From NCBI GenBank assembly GCA_902536765.1, contig CACAYM010000006.1, forward strand, positions 1-63,140: a stretch of DNA of 63,140 nucleotides. The letters are read 5' to 3'. Positions within the stretch are counted from its first letter, which is position 1, and each line of letters opens with the position of its first letter. Positions 35,759 to 44,716 of this stretch are shown here, piece after piece. Position numbers and translations under genes: made by a program. The DNA is from an uncultured Pelagibacteraceae bacterium (lineage in GTDB: Bacteria; Pseudomonadota; Alphaproteobacteria; Pelagibacterales; Pelagibacteraceae). The notes below the pieces were generated by a model. That model was given only the letters and a program-made list of their open reading frames with translations, was not told the DNA's origin and made no database searches.

Positions 35759-36612
35759 TATATAGCTCCTTTTTTCTCAGTTGGTTCTAATGCATCGTAA
35801 TTCCAAAGTTTTTTGCCTGCTACTACTTTTGTCATTTTTGAAACATCAAAATTTTCGCCTAATTCAGCTACTTTAAGTTTTCTTTTTAACCAATCTATAT
35901 CACTTTTTGTCATAGGTGACTCAATCGCATCACTACCATATGAGCCAATTTTTCCACCTACATATATTGTGCCGTCGTACATAGAGTCTCCTAAATTAAT
36001 ACCAACATCTCCCATAATAATGATTCTACCTCTTTGCATCATAAAACCAGTAAAAGCACCAGCATCTCCACCAACAATAATTGTTCCACCTTTTTGGTCA
36101 ATTCCAGTTCTAGCACCAACGCTTCCTTTGCAGATTAAATCTCCTCCTCTTATAGCAGCACCAAAACACGATCCAGCATTTTTCTCGATAACAACTTTAC
36201 CTGCCATCATGTTTTCTGCACAAGACCAGCCGACTCTTCCATTTATCCTTACCATTGGTCCATCAATTGAACCGACACCAAAATATCCTAAGCTTCCTTC
36301 AAAAATTAGATTTAATTTATTTAAAATCCCGACACCCAAGCTATGTTTTCCTTGTGGATTTTTAATTACGATAGTTCCATATCCTTGACTCATTAATTCA
36401 TCAATTCGTCTATTTGCTTCCTTACAATCCATATCTTTTACATCAAGGTCTGTTCTTTTGTTGAAATCAACATCATATGCACCCCAATAAAAAAAGTTTT
36501 CTGCCTCATCTGGATTAAAAAATTTTTGTTGTGTTTTTCCAGTTAATACCTCTGTATGAAGACCCATTGATTGGGCTTTTGTTTTTTTCTCTGCAGTTTT
36601 TAAATTTGCCAT
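35758..36612 (-). CDS. mgsB: N-methylglutamate synthase-like subunit B (GXGXG domain)
   Basis: 284-residue protein built around the GltB C-terminal GXGXG beta-helix: repeated glycine turns in GSLGYFGVGSIDGPMVRINGR, VGWSCAENMMAG, CFGAAIRGGDLICKGSVGARTG and MQRGRIIIMGDVGINLGDSMYDG. It matches MgsB/GlxC, which supports the interface between amidotransferase and FMN subunits. It overlaps mgsA by 13 bases and mgsC by one. Confidence 0.82.
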   Translation of the reverse strand: MANLKTAEKKTKAQSMGLHTEVLTGKTQQKFFNPDEAENFFYWGAYDVDFNKRTDLDVKDMDCKEANRRIDELMSQGYGTIVIKNPQGKHSLGVGILNKLNLIFEGSLGYFGVGSIDGPMVRINGRVGWSCAENMMAGKVVIEKNAGSCFGAAIRGGDLICKGSVGARTGIDQKGGTIIVGGDAGAFTGFMMQRGRIIIMGDVGINLGDSMYDGTIYVGGKIGSYGSDAIESPMTKSDIDWLKRKLKVAELGENFDVSKMTKVVAGKKLWNYDALEPTEKKGAI

Positions 36613-37541
36613 ACTTTTACTTCTCCATCAAAAGGATCATATGTATCTATCTCATGTGGTAATATTGATCTTATTGCTATTTCTTCTGATCCCATTGCAA
36701 CTAAGTCATCAGATTCATAAAGCACTAATGGTTTCGCGGCCATTGTATCTTTTGCCATACCTAATGAGTCTTTTGTTGCAACAAAATAAGTAAACACTCC
36801 ATCTAAACCAGTTAATGAGTCTTTCATTCCTTCTTCTAAGGTTGCTCCGTTTCTCATTTTTTCAGCTAAATAAACGGCTATAAGTTCTGAGTCACATTCC
36901 GACATAAATCTCATTCCTTTATTTTCTAACACTCTTCTATTATTCCAATAATTCGTTAATTGTCCGTTATGAACCACTGAAACATCACTAAAAGGATATC
37001 CCCAAAAAGGGTGAGCTGATTTAATATCAACACCCGACTCTGTTGCCATTCTAGCATGACCTATTGCATGAGTACCTTTAACTTCTCCTAAACCATATCT
37101 TTCAGAAACTGCTGCTGCATCACCTAAATCTTTTATTAATTCTAAAGATTTTCCTATAGACAATATCTCAACACTTTCAATGCTCTCGATCTTTTTTGAG
37201 AATTCCATAAGATCATTATTAAATTCCATTTCATATCTGAAAGAATAAGGTGTTAATTGATCTTCTTTAATTACTTTTGCTCCCAACTCACTAAGCATAT
37301 TATCAACTAGTTTTTTTCTTTTATCGTAAACACTTGCATCTTCATTTACAGATGTGCTTCCTTCTCCTACGTTTTCTCCAACTTTAAATCTCATTATGAA
37401 ATTTTTACCATCATTTTCAGCATATAAGGCGTATCCAGTTGAATCTGGACCTCTGTGCTTTAATGCTTGCAACATTAGTTGAAGCTCGGAACCTACGTTT
37501 GAAGATTTTCCTCTATGAATTAATCCTGCAATTCCACACAT
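36600..37541 (-). CDS. mgsA: N-methylglutamate synthase-like subunit A (class II glutamine amidotransferase)
   Basis: 313-residue Ntn-type amidotransferase with catalytic Cys2 exposed after Met removal (MCGIAGLIHRG). Landmarks include LKHRGPDSTGYALY, GHARMATESGV, VVHNGQLTNYWNNRRVLE and SECDSELIAVYLAEK. It corresponds to MgsA/GlxB and would release ammonia or methylamine from a gamma-glutamyl amide for the FMN subunit. The GS-type gene ends 18 bases upstream, matching the order ligase then synthase expected for methylamine via gamma-glutamylmethylamide. Confidence 0.83.
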   Translation of the reverse strand: MCGIAGLIHRGKSSNVGSELQLMLQALKHRGPDSTGYALYAENDGKNFIMRFKVGENVGEGSTSVNEDASVYDKRKKLVDNMLSELGAKVIKEDQLTPYSFRYEMEFNNDLMEFSKKIESIESVEILSIGKSLELIKDLGDAAAVSERYGLGEVKGTHAIGHARMATESGVDIKSAHPFWGYPFSDVSVVHNGQLTNYWNNRRVLENKGMRFMSECDSELIAVYLAEKMRNGATLEEGMKDSLTGLDGVFTYFVATKDSLGMAKDTMAAKPLVLYESDDLVAMGSEEIAIRSILPHEIDTYDPFDGEVKVWQI

Positions 37542-37559
37542 ATTTTTTTCCTTTTTGTA

Positions 37560-39029
37560 CTACGGTAAACAATCTAAATACGTATCTAGATCCCATTGTG
37601 TCGTAGCACCTAAAAATTTTTCCCATTCATCGTTTTTATACCAGTGAAATACTTTATACATTTCATCGGGTAATGCTGATTTTATTACATCATCTTCAGC
37701 TAGTCTCTCTAAAGCTTCACCTAAACTCAATGGAAGTTTTTTAACATCTTTTCCTGCTTTTTGTGCTTCGTAAATATTTCTAGACTCTGGAGCCGCAGGT
37801 TTCATTTTATTACTAATACCATCGTCACATGCTTTTAATAAAGCTGCCCCTAAAAGGTATGGGTTATGCATTGAGTCAACTGATCTATATTCAAATCTTC
37901 CAGGCGCTGAAACTCTTAAACCGCATGTTCTATTTTGATAACCCCAATCAGCGTAAACTGGAGCCCAAAAACCTTGGTCCCATAATCTTCTATAAGAGTT
38001 AACAGTAGATGAACCTAACGCAGTAAGTGCCGGAAGATGTTTCATTATTCCAGCTATTGATTGTAATCCAATTTTTCCTGGTAATTGCATATCCTTTGTG
38101 TCAGGCATAAACGTGTTAGTTCCACCTGAGACATAACTAAATACCTCTTCAACACCAGGTAATTTTTTATTACCTAATTTATTTACAGAAATTTTTCCAC
38201 CCTTCCATAAAGACATGTTTGTGTGACATCCACTAGCTGAAACACCCATAAAAGGTTTAGTCATGAAACATGCAATTAGCCCATGTTCTCTAGCGACTTG
38301 AGCACAAATTTGTCTATAGGTAGATAGTCTATCTGCATTTCTAAGTACGTTATCGTAAGTCCAATTTAACTCTAATTGCCCAGGAGCATCTTCATGATCT
38401 CCTTGAATCATATCAAGACCCATCGCTTTTGAATATTCAATTACTTTCATGAAAACTGGTCTCAAAGATTCAAATTGATCTATGTGATAACAGAAAGGTT
38501 TGGAGAAACCTTTTCCTGTTGGTGTTCCATCCTCGTTTTTAGTAAGCCACATCATTTCTGGCTCTGTACCAACTCTTAATTCTAACCCATGTTTCTTTTG
38601 GAATTCATCCATGAAAATTCTTAGGTTTCCTCTACAATCTGATGTTAGGTGGCCACCTGGATTATTTCTTTCTTCTCTATTTCTAAAACAAGTACAAAAA
38701 ACTCTTCCAACTCTTTTATCCCAAGGTAACTGAACAAATGTTTCTGGGTCAGGTATACCCACAAGTTCCATAGCTTCAGGCCCATAACCAATGTAATTAT
38801 TGTGTCTATCTAGAAATAAGTTTGCTGTCGCTCCGTAAACTAATTGAAATCCTTTTTCTGCAGTTCTTTCCCAATGATCTGCCGGTATACCTTTACCTAC
38901 AACTCTTCCAGTTACTGAAATGAATTGAAAATAAATATATGTAATACCTAATTCGTTAATTTTTTCTCTAACATTTTTGATTAATTTTGCTCTGCCAGGT
39001 TGATTTACGTGTTTTTCTAGATCAGTCAT
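37560..39029 (-). CDS. Glutamine-synthetase-like ligase in the Mgs operon (paralogue 2, GmaS candidate)
   Basis: 489-residue member of the glutamine synthetase superfamily, about 48 residues longer than the paralogue at 30629. Active-site landmarks are GTEPEMMWL, QGDHEDAPGQLELNWTYDN, GVSASGCHTNMSLWKGG, NRTCGLRVSAPGRFEYR and DSMHNPYLLGAALLKA. It sits immediately before mgsA-B-C, so by position it should supply gamma-glutamyl amide to them. In sequence it looks more divergent from marine GmaS proteins than the paralogue does. It may therefore make glutamine, gamma-glutamylmethylamide, or a different gamma-glutamyl product. Start: ATG with a GGGGG-rich Shine-Dalgarno. Confidence 0.78.
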   Translation of the reverse strand: MTDLEKHVNQPGRAKLIKNVREKINELGITYIYFQFISVTGRVVGKGIPADHWERTAEKGFQLVYGATANLFLDRHNNYIGYGPEAMELVGIPDPETFVQLPWDKRVGRVFCTCFRNREERNNPGGHLTSDCRGNLRIFMDEFQKKHGLELRVGTEPEMMWLTKNEDGTPTGKGFSKPFCYHIDQFESLRPVFMKVIEYSKAMGLDMIQGDHEDAPGQLELNWTYDNVLRNADRLSTYRQICAQVAREHGLIACFMTKPFMGVSASGCHTNMSLWKGGKISVNKLGNKKLPGVEEVFSYVSGGTNTFMPDTKDMQLPGKIGLQSIAGIMKHLPALTALGSSTVNSYRRLWDQGFWAPVYADWGYQNRTCGLRVSAPGRFEYRSVDSMHNPYLLGAALLKACDDGISNKMKPAAPESRNIYEAQKAGKDVKKLPLSLGEALERLAEDDVIKSALPDEMYKVFHWYKNDEWEKFLGATTQWDLDTYLDCLP

Positions 39030-39098
39030 TTTTCCCCCTTAAAGAATTTTTATTTAACAAAAGTATCGGATATTTAGTTTAGTGTCCATAATGTAAGT

Positions 39099-40424
39099 CT
39101 AACTCCATGGAAAAGGACTGTTCGAAGTAGGGTGTAATTCTCCTTTCGCGTAACGATTGAATCTAAATGGTTTCAATAATTCGCTTTCGTGGCCCATAAT
39201 TTCTTCAGCAACAAGTTGTCCAACACCAATCATTTTATAACCATGATTTGCATCAGCAATCATATAAACATTTTCAAAAAAACGATCAAAAATAGGGAAG
39301 GAGTCTGGAGTTAAGCATCCCAAACCACCTGATGGTCCTTTTCTGTATAGATGAGATTTCCCTTCAAATCTTTTTTGACAATGAGCTAAAGCCGAAGTCC
39401 ACATATCAGAAAATTTATCAGTAGTTTGATACTCGGGAGACTCTATTCCATACGGGTCGACATTTACTTTATCAAAATGTTTCTCAACAATATAAGGCGA
39501 TGTTCCACCTTGAACTCCTAGCCCCTCAATATCAGGTTTGTAATATATTCCCCACAATTTATCTGTAATTAATTTGTCATCTTTATCAGAATATAAAGGT
39601 GCATCAGTATCTACATGCGTTACAGGAGGCAACTTTCCGTCATTTGTTTTTAAGTAATCTTTATCAACTCCCAAAACACCTTCTTGTAAAAACCAATACT
39701 TCCACATTTCAACTTCGTGCATTTTTCCGTCTTTGCCTTTTATGTCAGTTGTCTTTGGAAGCTCTAACATGTTCCAAAAATCTCTTACCCATGGTCCTGC
39801 GCCAATAACAACCTGCTCACAGTCGATAGTCCCTTTATCTGTCACAACACCAGTAACTGCATTACTGTTACTTCCCCTTTTAAACCCAGTAACTTTAACT
39901 CCTTTAACTATATTAGTTCCGTTATTATTTGCTTTTACTTCTAATGCTTTAATAGAGTCTTTGTTAAATGCATATCCACCTTTTTTCTCATGAAGAACAG
40001 ATGTAATTCCTTTTGCTTGCCAATCATCAAAGATTGTTTTCATGTATTTTAAACAGTCTTTTTCTCCTTCAATAAAATCTGACTCATAGCCAATAGCTTT
40101 TTGTTGTTCATAAATGCTTGCAACATCTTTATGCATCACTTCAGGTGAAATCTGCAAATATCCTACTGGATTATATTTAAATGCTTTAGGATCGCTTTCC
40201 CAAACGCTAACAGAGTGTGCCATTAATTCTCTCATGGCTGGCTGGAAATAATTATTTCTTACAACACCACATGCAATTCCACTCGCTCCTGCTGCGGTAT
40301 CTTTTTTTTCCAAAACTACTACGTCGTTTGGATTTTTATATTTTTGAGATAATTTCCAGGCAGTACTTAGACCGTGAATTCCACCACCTATGATAACTAC
40401 TTTTGCTTTTGTCGGTAAAGACAT
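39099..40424 (-). CDS. FAD-dependent oxidoreductase of the DAO/sarcosine oxidase-beta type
   Basis: 441-residue flavoenzyme with an N-terminal dinucleotide-binding fold (VVIIGGGIHGLSTAWKLS) and FAD contacts such as VLEKKDTAAGASGIACGVVRNNY. A late segment, GPSGGLGCLTPDSFPIFDR, then DANHGYKMIGVGQ, is typical of the amine-oxidising family. Such enzymes oxidise N-methyl or secondary amines (sarcosine, dimethylglycine, N-methylglutamate). It lies between the Tdm/MarR pair and the GS-MgsABC genes, with gaps of 90 and 69 bases. That makes an N-methylated intermediate of TMAO breakdown a likely substrate, but identity is unproven. Confidence 0.8.
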   Translation of the reverse strand: MSLPTKAKVVIIGGGIHGLSTAWKLSQKYKNPNDVVVLEKKDTAAGASGIACGVVRNNYFQPAMRELMAHSVSVWESDPKAFKYNPVGYLQISPEVMHKDVASIYEQQKAIGYESDFIEGEKDCLKYMKTIFDDWQAKGITSVLHEKKGGYAFNKDSIKALEVKANNNGTNIVKGVKVTGFKRGSNSNAVTGVVTDKGTIDCEQVVIGAGPWVRDFWNMLELPKTTDIKGKDGKMHEVEMWKYWFLQEGVLGVDKDYLKTNDGKLPPVTHVDTDAPLYSDKDDKLITDKLWGIYYKPDIEGLGVQGGTSPYIVEKHFDKVNVDPYGIESPEYQTTDKFSDMWTSALAHCQKRFEGKSHLYRKGPSGGLGCLTPDSFPIFDRFFENVYMIADANHGYKMIGVGQLVAEEIMGHESELLKPFRFNRYAKGELHPTSNSPFPWS

Positions 40425-40514
40425 ATCTCAATTTTTATTTTTCCTGCGACAGAAGTATATATTTTTTTTTATATATAAAATTTATAAGTAGTTTTACAAC
40501 TTAAGGTTTTACCA

Positions 40515-40865
40515 CTAAAAGCTTAAATTTTTTAAGGTATTTAGATAATCATTAAATTCGTTTACAAAAGATTTGCTAGGTCTAATAAACTTCTTTCTTT
40601 GATCATTAGAAGTTTTCTCTAAATAGAAAAAACCTTTTTCACATGCCTCATTAATTATTAATGCCGATTTAGGTCGTGAGGTTTTAAATAGCTTTGTTTT
40701 TAATTCCTCTACTGATAAATTTTGTTTAAGTTTATACGCACTCATTACAAGTAGCATCATATGATAATGAGATGGTGATTTTCTAAAAAAATAGTTGCTT
40801 GACGTGTGAGACTCCTTCATTTGATCTTCCCAAAATTCAAGAAGATCCTTAGTAGTTTTACTCAT
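40515..40865 (-). CDS. Small MarR-like regulator coupled to the TMAO demethylase gene
   Basis: 116-residue putative winged-helix protein. The helix-turn-helix region lies around SVEELKTKLFKTSRPKSALIINEACEKGFFYLEK and the wing has SNDQRKKFIRPS, like the D-x-R-x-K pattern of MarR proteins. It has the same compact layout as the regulator at 7331-7663. The ATG overlaps the stop of the demethylase gene by one base, so it is made with it and may control the divergent promoters at about 43.2 kb. Confidence 0.6.
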   Translation of the reverse strand: MSKTTKDLLEFWEDQMKESHTSSNYFFRKSPSHYHMMLLVMSAYKLKQNLSVEELKTKLFKTSRPKSALIINEACEKGFFYLEKTSNDQRKKFIRPSKSFVNEFNDYLNTLKNLSF

Positions 40866-43204
40866 TATGATCTTACTTTTAATTTTTTTGGATCGTAGTG
40901 TGGAAAAGGAACTATTTTTGCTGGTATCCTTTTTTGATGACCATCTATTTTTCCAACCTCAACTTCTGTATCTAATTCCGAATGTCCGACATCTATTCTA
41001 CAAAGTGCTATATTTTTATTTAAAGTTGGAGAGATACACCCACTTGTAATAATACCAACTTGTGATCTTCCAATATGAACACAATCACCGTGATTAGCTT
41101 TTTCTTTTCCTGCAAGTTCTAAACCAACCATTTTTTTTTGAGGATTTTCTTTCCTTTTAATCAAAATATCTTTTCCAATAAAATCTTCGTTTTTAGTTTT
41201 AAGAGGAACTGTAAACCCAACACCAGCTTCAAATGGATCAACTTGTCCATCAAATTCATTTCCAAACAATATCAGCCCAGCTTCAATTCGAAGAAGATCA
41301 AGTGCTCCAAAACCAGCAGGTATCAATCCTTCGTCCTTACCAGCATCCATTACAACGTCCCAGACCTTTGGAGCATCAGATGGATGGCACCAAATTTCAT
41401 AACCCAATTCTCCAGTATATCCTGTTCTTGATACAAGAAGAGGTATTCCACTTAATTCTTTTATTCTACAAATTGTAAATCTAAACCATTGTAATTCTGA
41501 TATTTTTGGCTGAGTTGGTGGTGTCCAAATAAATTTTTCTAATATTTTTCTACTATTTGGACCTTGCAACGAAATATTGCTTATTTGATCGCTTGAATTT
41601 TTTATTCTTACTTTATAATTCTTTTTCTTAGCTTGTTCTTTTAACCATTCGCCCGCATATTCATCACCACAAATCCATCTAAATCCATGATCGCTCATTT
41701 TTAAAAGCGTACCATCGTCAAACATAAATCCATTATCATAACACATTGATGAATAAACAACTTGACCAATCGATAATTTTTTTACATTTCTTGTTAAAGT
41801 GTAATTCATTAATTCTTCAGCATCAGGTCCTAGAATTTCAAATTTTCTTAAAGCAGATAAGTCAATAACAACAGCTTTTTCCCTACACGCCGTATATTCA
41901 TTTATCACACCATGCTTAGTGTAATCATTTGGTAACCAATAACCTCTTGCATCAACAAAGTTTCTTGTTAGTTTTGATGTTCTTTCGTAAAAACCTGTGT
42001 TTTTTGTTAATTTTGGTTCTGCGTCTGTTTTCATTCTAAAAGCAAATGATTTTGTAAATTCTTTATTTTTATCATAAGTTCTAACAAAAATATCAGTCGG
42101 ATTCCACGAATTACATGGATCAATATCACTTGGACATGCTGATGTACCACATGTTAAATTTTTAAGAGCTTTCATTATTACATAATCTCCTGGGCGAGCA
42201 AAAGATTCATCAGATAGAACTGTATTTTGCCCTCCAGCTGAGGTGTTGAAAAAAAGATTAATCGCATGCCAGCCTTTTTGTTTTTGTACTCCATATTTTT
42301 GCATTGCACCTGTTAAATTATCTGAGCAGTTTGGATGACCAAAATATCCAGCATCTTCATAATATTTTGATGTGCATGCAAGATTAAAAGTATCATGTCT
42401 ACCAACAGTGTCTCTTATTACCTCAACTAAAGGCTCATGATCTGTGTCGTAAAACTTTGAGTATAAACCAGGGCCAGGAAAAGTATTACCCATAAAAGTT
42501 CTTGTTGTTTGCCAGTCAAGCCCTTTCTCAACACCCTTTTCAAGCTTTGCTGTATCAAAAGCTACAAAGTCAGAACACTGTCTACCTGTTGGACATATAA
42601 TTTGAATATAGTCTCCCTCTTTAACTTCAAATGAGATTGCAGTTTGTTTATCGATGTTAGTTTCATTTAATGGATCAAATACAGGATCAGGAATTATGGA
42701 ATGCTCTTTATCATTAACTATATTTGCTCTTTTAATAAAAATTGTTAAATCAGTAGGTGGGTTTTGTTCATGTACGAGCATTGCAGGTCCTGGTGCTGCA
42801 AAAATACTGTAACACTTGTCTTTTGATTTAAATTTTAATTTCTCACCCCACGATGCATCTTTATCAAAAACTATTGCTGACTTTGAGTTCTTTATGTTTA
42901 GGTTTCTTTTTTTTAATTGATAAGCTGCAACTCTAGAAGTCTCATCTTTTGATGATAAAATTTTTTTTATTTCTGCACTGTCTTTAATCTCTTTTAAGCT
43001 AAGCAGTGAAAGATCTGAATTGCCATCTTTATTGAATACTGCTATCTCACAGATTTGATTTCCCTCATTATTAATTATTTCAATTTCATCATCAGGAAAT
43101 AATTGTATTCCTGTTAAACCGCCACCATTAACCACATATCTTTCAACTCCAGGTGGCAACACGTTCAATCCGGGTTCTCTTATTTGAAATAATTCACTAC
43201 TCAT
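40865..43204 (-). CDS. tdm: Trimethylamine N-oxide demethylase Tdm-like (DUF1989 + GcvT fusion)
   Basis: 779-residue fusion of a DUF1989 domain (about residues 20-380) and a folate-binding GcvT/aminomethyltransferase domain (about 395-779). This is the architecture of Tdm, which converts TMAO to dimethylamine plus formaldehyde. Cys277, Cys293 and Cys357 keep the C-x15-C-x63-C spacing that I recall for the zinc site of Methylocella Tdm. Folate-domain landmarks include GELGYEIWCHPSDAP and GLIPAGFGALDLLRIEAGL. The ATG at 43204 is preferred over an in-frame TTG six bases upstream. It stands divergent from the OpuAC-type binding-protein gene and is followed, with one-base overlap, by a MarR-like gene. 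No signal peptide, so cytoplasmic. Confidence 0.85.
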   Translation of the reverse strand: MSSELFQIREPGLNVLPPGVERYVVNGGGLTGIQLFPDDEIEIINNEGNQICEIAVFNKDGNSDLSLLSLKEIKDSAEIKKILSSKDETSRVAAYQLKKRNLNIKNSKSAIVFDKDASWGEKLKFKSKDKCYSIFAAPGPAMLVHEQNPPTDLTIFIKRANIVNDKEHSIIPDPVFDPLNETNIDKQTAISFEVKEGDYIQIICPTGRQCSDFVAFDTAKLEKGVEKGLDWQTTRTFMGNTFPGPGLYSKFYDTDHEPLVEVIRDTVGRHDTFNLACTSKYYEDAGYFGHPNCSDNLTGAMQKYGVQKQKGWHAINLFFNTSAGGQNTVLSDESFARPGDYVIMKALKNLTCGTSACPSDIDPCNSWNPTDIFVRTYDKNKEFTKSFAFRMKTDAEPKLTKNTGFYERTSKLTRNFVDARGYWLPNDYTKHGVINEYTACREKAVVIDLSALRKFEILGPDAEELMNYTLTRNVKKLSIGQVVYSSMCYDNGFMFDDGTLLKMSDHGFRWICGDEYAGEWLKEQAKKKNYKVRIKNSSDQISNISLQGPNSRKILEKFIWTPPTQPKISELQWFRFTICRIKELSGIPLLVSRTGYTGELGYEIWCHPSDAPKVWDVVMDAGKDEGLIPAGFGALDLLRIEAGLILFGNEFDGQVDPFEAGVGFTVPLKTKNEDFIGKDILIKRKENPQKKMVGLELAGKEKANHGDCVHIGRSQVGIITSGCISPTLNKNIALCRIDVGHSELDTEVEVGKIDGHQKRIPAKIVPFPHYDPKKLKVRS

Positions 43205-43246
43205 AAGCAATCATAAACACTTATATATTATATATATATGTTCTTG

Positions 43247-43275
43247 TTGACTATACATTTTCTTAGGCACATAAT
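43247..43275 (+). promoter_or_regulatory. Candidate sigma-70-type promoter for the binding-protein gene
   Basis: TTGACT (43247-43252), a 17-base spacer and CATAAT (43270-43275), followed 33 bases later by the ATG at 43309 with Shine-Dalgarno AAAGGGG. This is the best -35/-10 pair noticed in the window. An alternating TA stretch (43221-43240) just upstream may hold the -10 region of the divergent tdm promoter, so the two start regions would lie close together. Confidence 0.5.
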
Positions 43276-43308
43276 TAGTCACTTAATATATTAAGAAAGG
43301 GGAAAATA

Positions 43309-44247
43309 ATGAGAAAAATAATATCTCTTATATCTGCTTTAGTGATTTCAATGGTTTCTTTCGTTGGAGTTGCAAACTCAGCAGATAGTAAAAAACCCAT
43401 TGTTATACCAACACACAACTGGTCGAGCCAAGTAGTTATGGCGTATGTGATCGGTGGAATTATGGAGAGCATGGGTAATAACGTTAAATACGTTCCAGCT
43501 GACTCTCAAGCTGTTTACGAATCTATAAGAATTGGAGACGTAACTTTATCACATGAAGTTTGGGAATCTGCATTTGGAAAATCTTTTGACACTGCTCGAG
43601 ATAAGGGCGGAGTTTTAGATTGGGGTGATCATGAAGCAAGAACAATTGAGGATATGGGTTATCCTGATTGGGCTGTAAAATATTGTCCTGGTCTACCAGA
43701 TTGGAACGCTTTAAAGAATCCAGATTGTGCTAAAAATTTTGCAACACCAGACTCTGGTGGAAAAGGACGAATGCTTGAAGGTCCTCAAAGTTGGCACGGA
43801 GACCTAATACCTCAAAGAATTGAAGCTCTTGGATTAGGTGATCTATGGACTGTTAAGTTTGCTGGTGGTGCAGATGCACTTTGGGCAGAACTTAAAGCAG
43901 CTAAAAAAGAAGGAAGAGGAACTATAATTTTCAACTGGACACCAAACTTCACTGATGGTGCTGGTTTTACTTTTATAGATTTTCCACCATATTATGATGG
44001 TTGTAGACCTGTAGACGGTGGTGATGGAAAATGTGGAGCTCCTGATGGCTATTTAAAAAAAGCTGTTAACGAGAACTTTCCAAAAACTCATCCAGCAGCT
44101 GCAGCAATGTTCAAGAAATTATCTTTTAACACAAGTCAAATTGGAGCAATGGCTGCTTTAGTTGATGAAGATAAGATGTCTCATGAAGATGCTGCAAAAA
44201 AATGGTTAGCTGACAATAAGTCTGTATGGCAAAGTTGGACTAAGTAA
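43309..44247 (+). CDS. Quaternary-amine/TMAO ABC transporter substrate-binding protein (OpuAC/ProX/TmoX-like)
   Basis: Periplasmic binding protein of 312 residues, OpuAC fold. The signal peptide is cut after NSA (residue 25). Trp38 in THNWSSQV and the later HEVWESAFG, PQSWHGD and FNWTPNF tryptophans could form the aromatic cage that holds a trimethylammonium group. It is divergent from the TMAO demethylase gene and upstream of the ATPase and permease genes, so TMAO (TmoX-like) or glycine betaine (ProX-like) is the expected ligand. Many SAR11 versions are thought to be multifunctional. A strong terminator follows. Confidence 0.9.
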   Translation: MRKIISLISALVISMVSFVGVANSADSKKPIVIPTHNWSSQVVMAYVIGGIMESMGNNVKYVPADSQAVYESIRIGDVTLSHEVWESAFGKSFDTARDKGGVLDWGDHEARTIEDMGYPDWAVKYCPGLPDWNALKNPDCAKNFATPDSGGKGRMLEGPQSWHGDLIPQRIEALGLGDLWTVKFAGGADALWAELKAAKKEGRGTIIFNWTPNFTDGAGFTFIDFPPYYDGCRPVDGGDGKCGAPDGYLKKAVNENFPKTHPAAAAMFKKLSFNTSQIGAMAALVDEDKMSHEDAAKKWLADNKSVWQSWTK

Positions 44248-44277
44248 TCACTTTATTTCAACTTAAAATCAAATTAA

Positions 44278-44316
44278 AATCTTCCCTAGTTTTACTAGGG
44301 GAGATTTTTTTTTTAT
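44278..44316 (+). terminator. Intrinsic terminator after the binding-protein gene
   Basis: 13-bp stem (44278-44290 with 44294-44306, one G-U pair) with a three-base loop, followed by a run of ten or more T. It starts about 30 bases after the stop codon. It would make the binding protein the most abundant product, with the ATPase/permease genes expressed by read-through or their own promoter. Confidence 0.85.
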
Positions 44317-44338
44317 TTTAGTGTAGTTTATAAAAGTA

Positions 44339-44716
44339 ATGAGAAAGATTTTAATTTATATAATTTTAAGCTTTATATTTTCCAATATTAGTTTTGCAAA
44401 AAAATCAGGATGTACCGATGGAGATTGTAATAATGGTTTTGGAACATGGACTTACACTGATAAAACAACCTATGTTGGTGATTGGGTTAATGGGTCAAAA
44501 AAAGGAAAAGGTATTGAAACATGGCCAAATGGATATGTTTATGAAGGTGAATTTAATGACAGTAAATGGCATGGTATTGGAAAGTTGAAATTCCCCGATG
44601 GCTCCACTTATGAAGGAGAGTGGAAAAATAGTAAAATGCATGGCAAAGGAGTTTTTACCTGGTCTGATGGCAAAGTAATGGAGGGTACATGGAACGAGGG
44701 TAACCATGTTAAGTAA
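44339..44716 (+). CDS. Secreted MORN-repeat protein
   Basis: 125-residue protein with a signal peptide (MRKILIYIILSFIFSNISFA) and a short Cys-containing stretch (GCTDGDC). About four MORN repeats follow: GTWTYTDKTTYVGDW, KGKGIETWPNGYVYEGEF, HGIGKLKFPDGSTYEGEW and HGKGVFTWSDGKVMEGTW. MORN repeats form a beta-solenoid-like scaffold; the partner is unknown. It lies between the binding protein and the ATPase of the amine transporter and overlaps the next gene by 11 bases. Confidence 0.75.
   Translation: MRKILIYIILSFIFSNISFAKKSGCTDGDCNNGFGTWTYTDKTTYVGDWVNGSKKGKGIETWPNGYVYEGEFNDSKWHGIGKLKFPDGSTYEGEWKNSKMHGKGVFTWSDGKVMEGTWNEGNHVK

Noticed and set aside
43211..43308. Possible glycine or SAM riboswitch upstream of the binding-protein gene
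   Set aside because: The leader is short and AT-rich with a recognisable promoter. No conserved riboswitch core or stem arrangement was seen.
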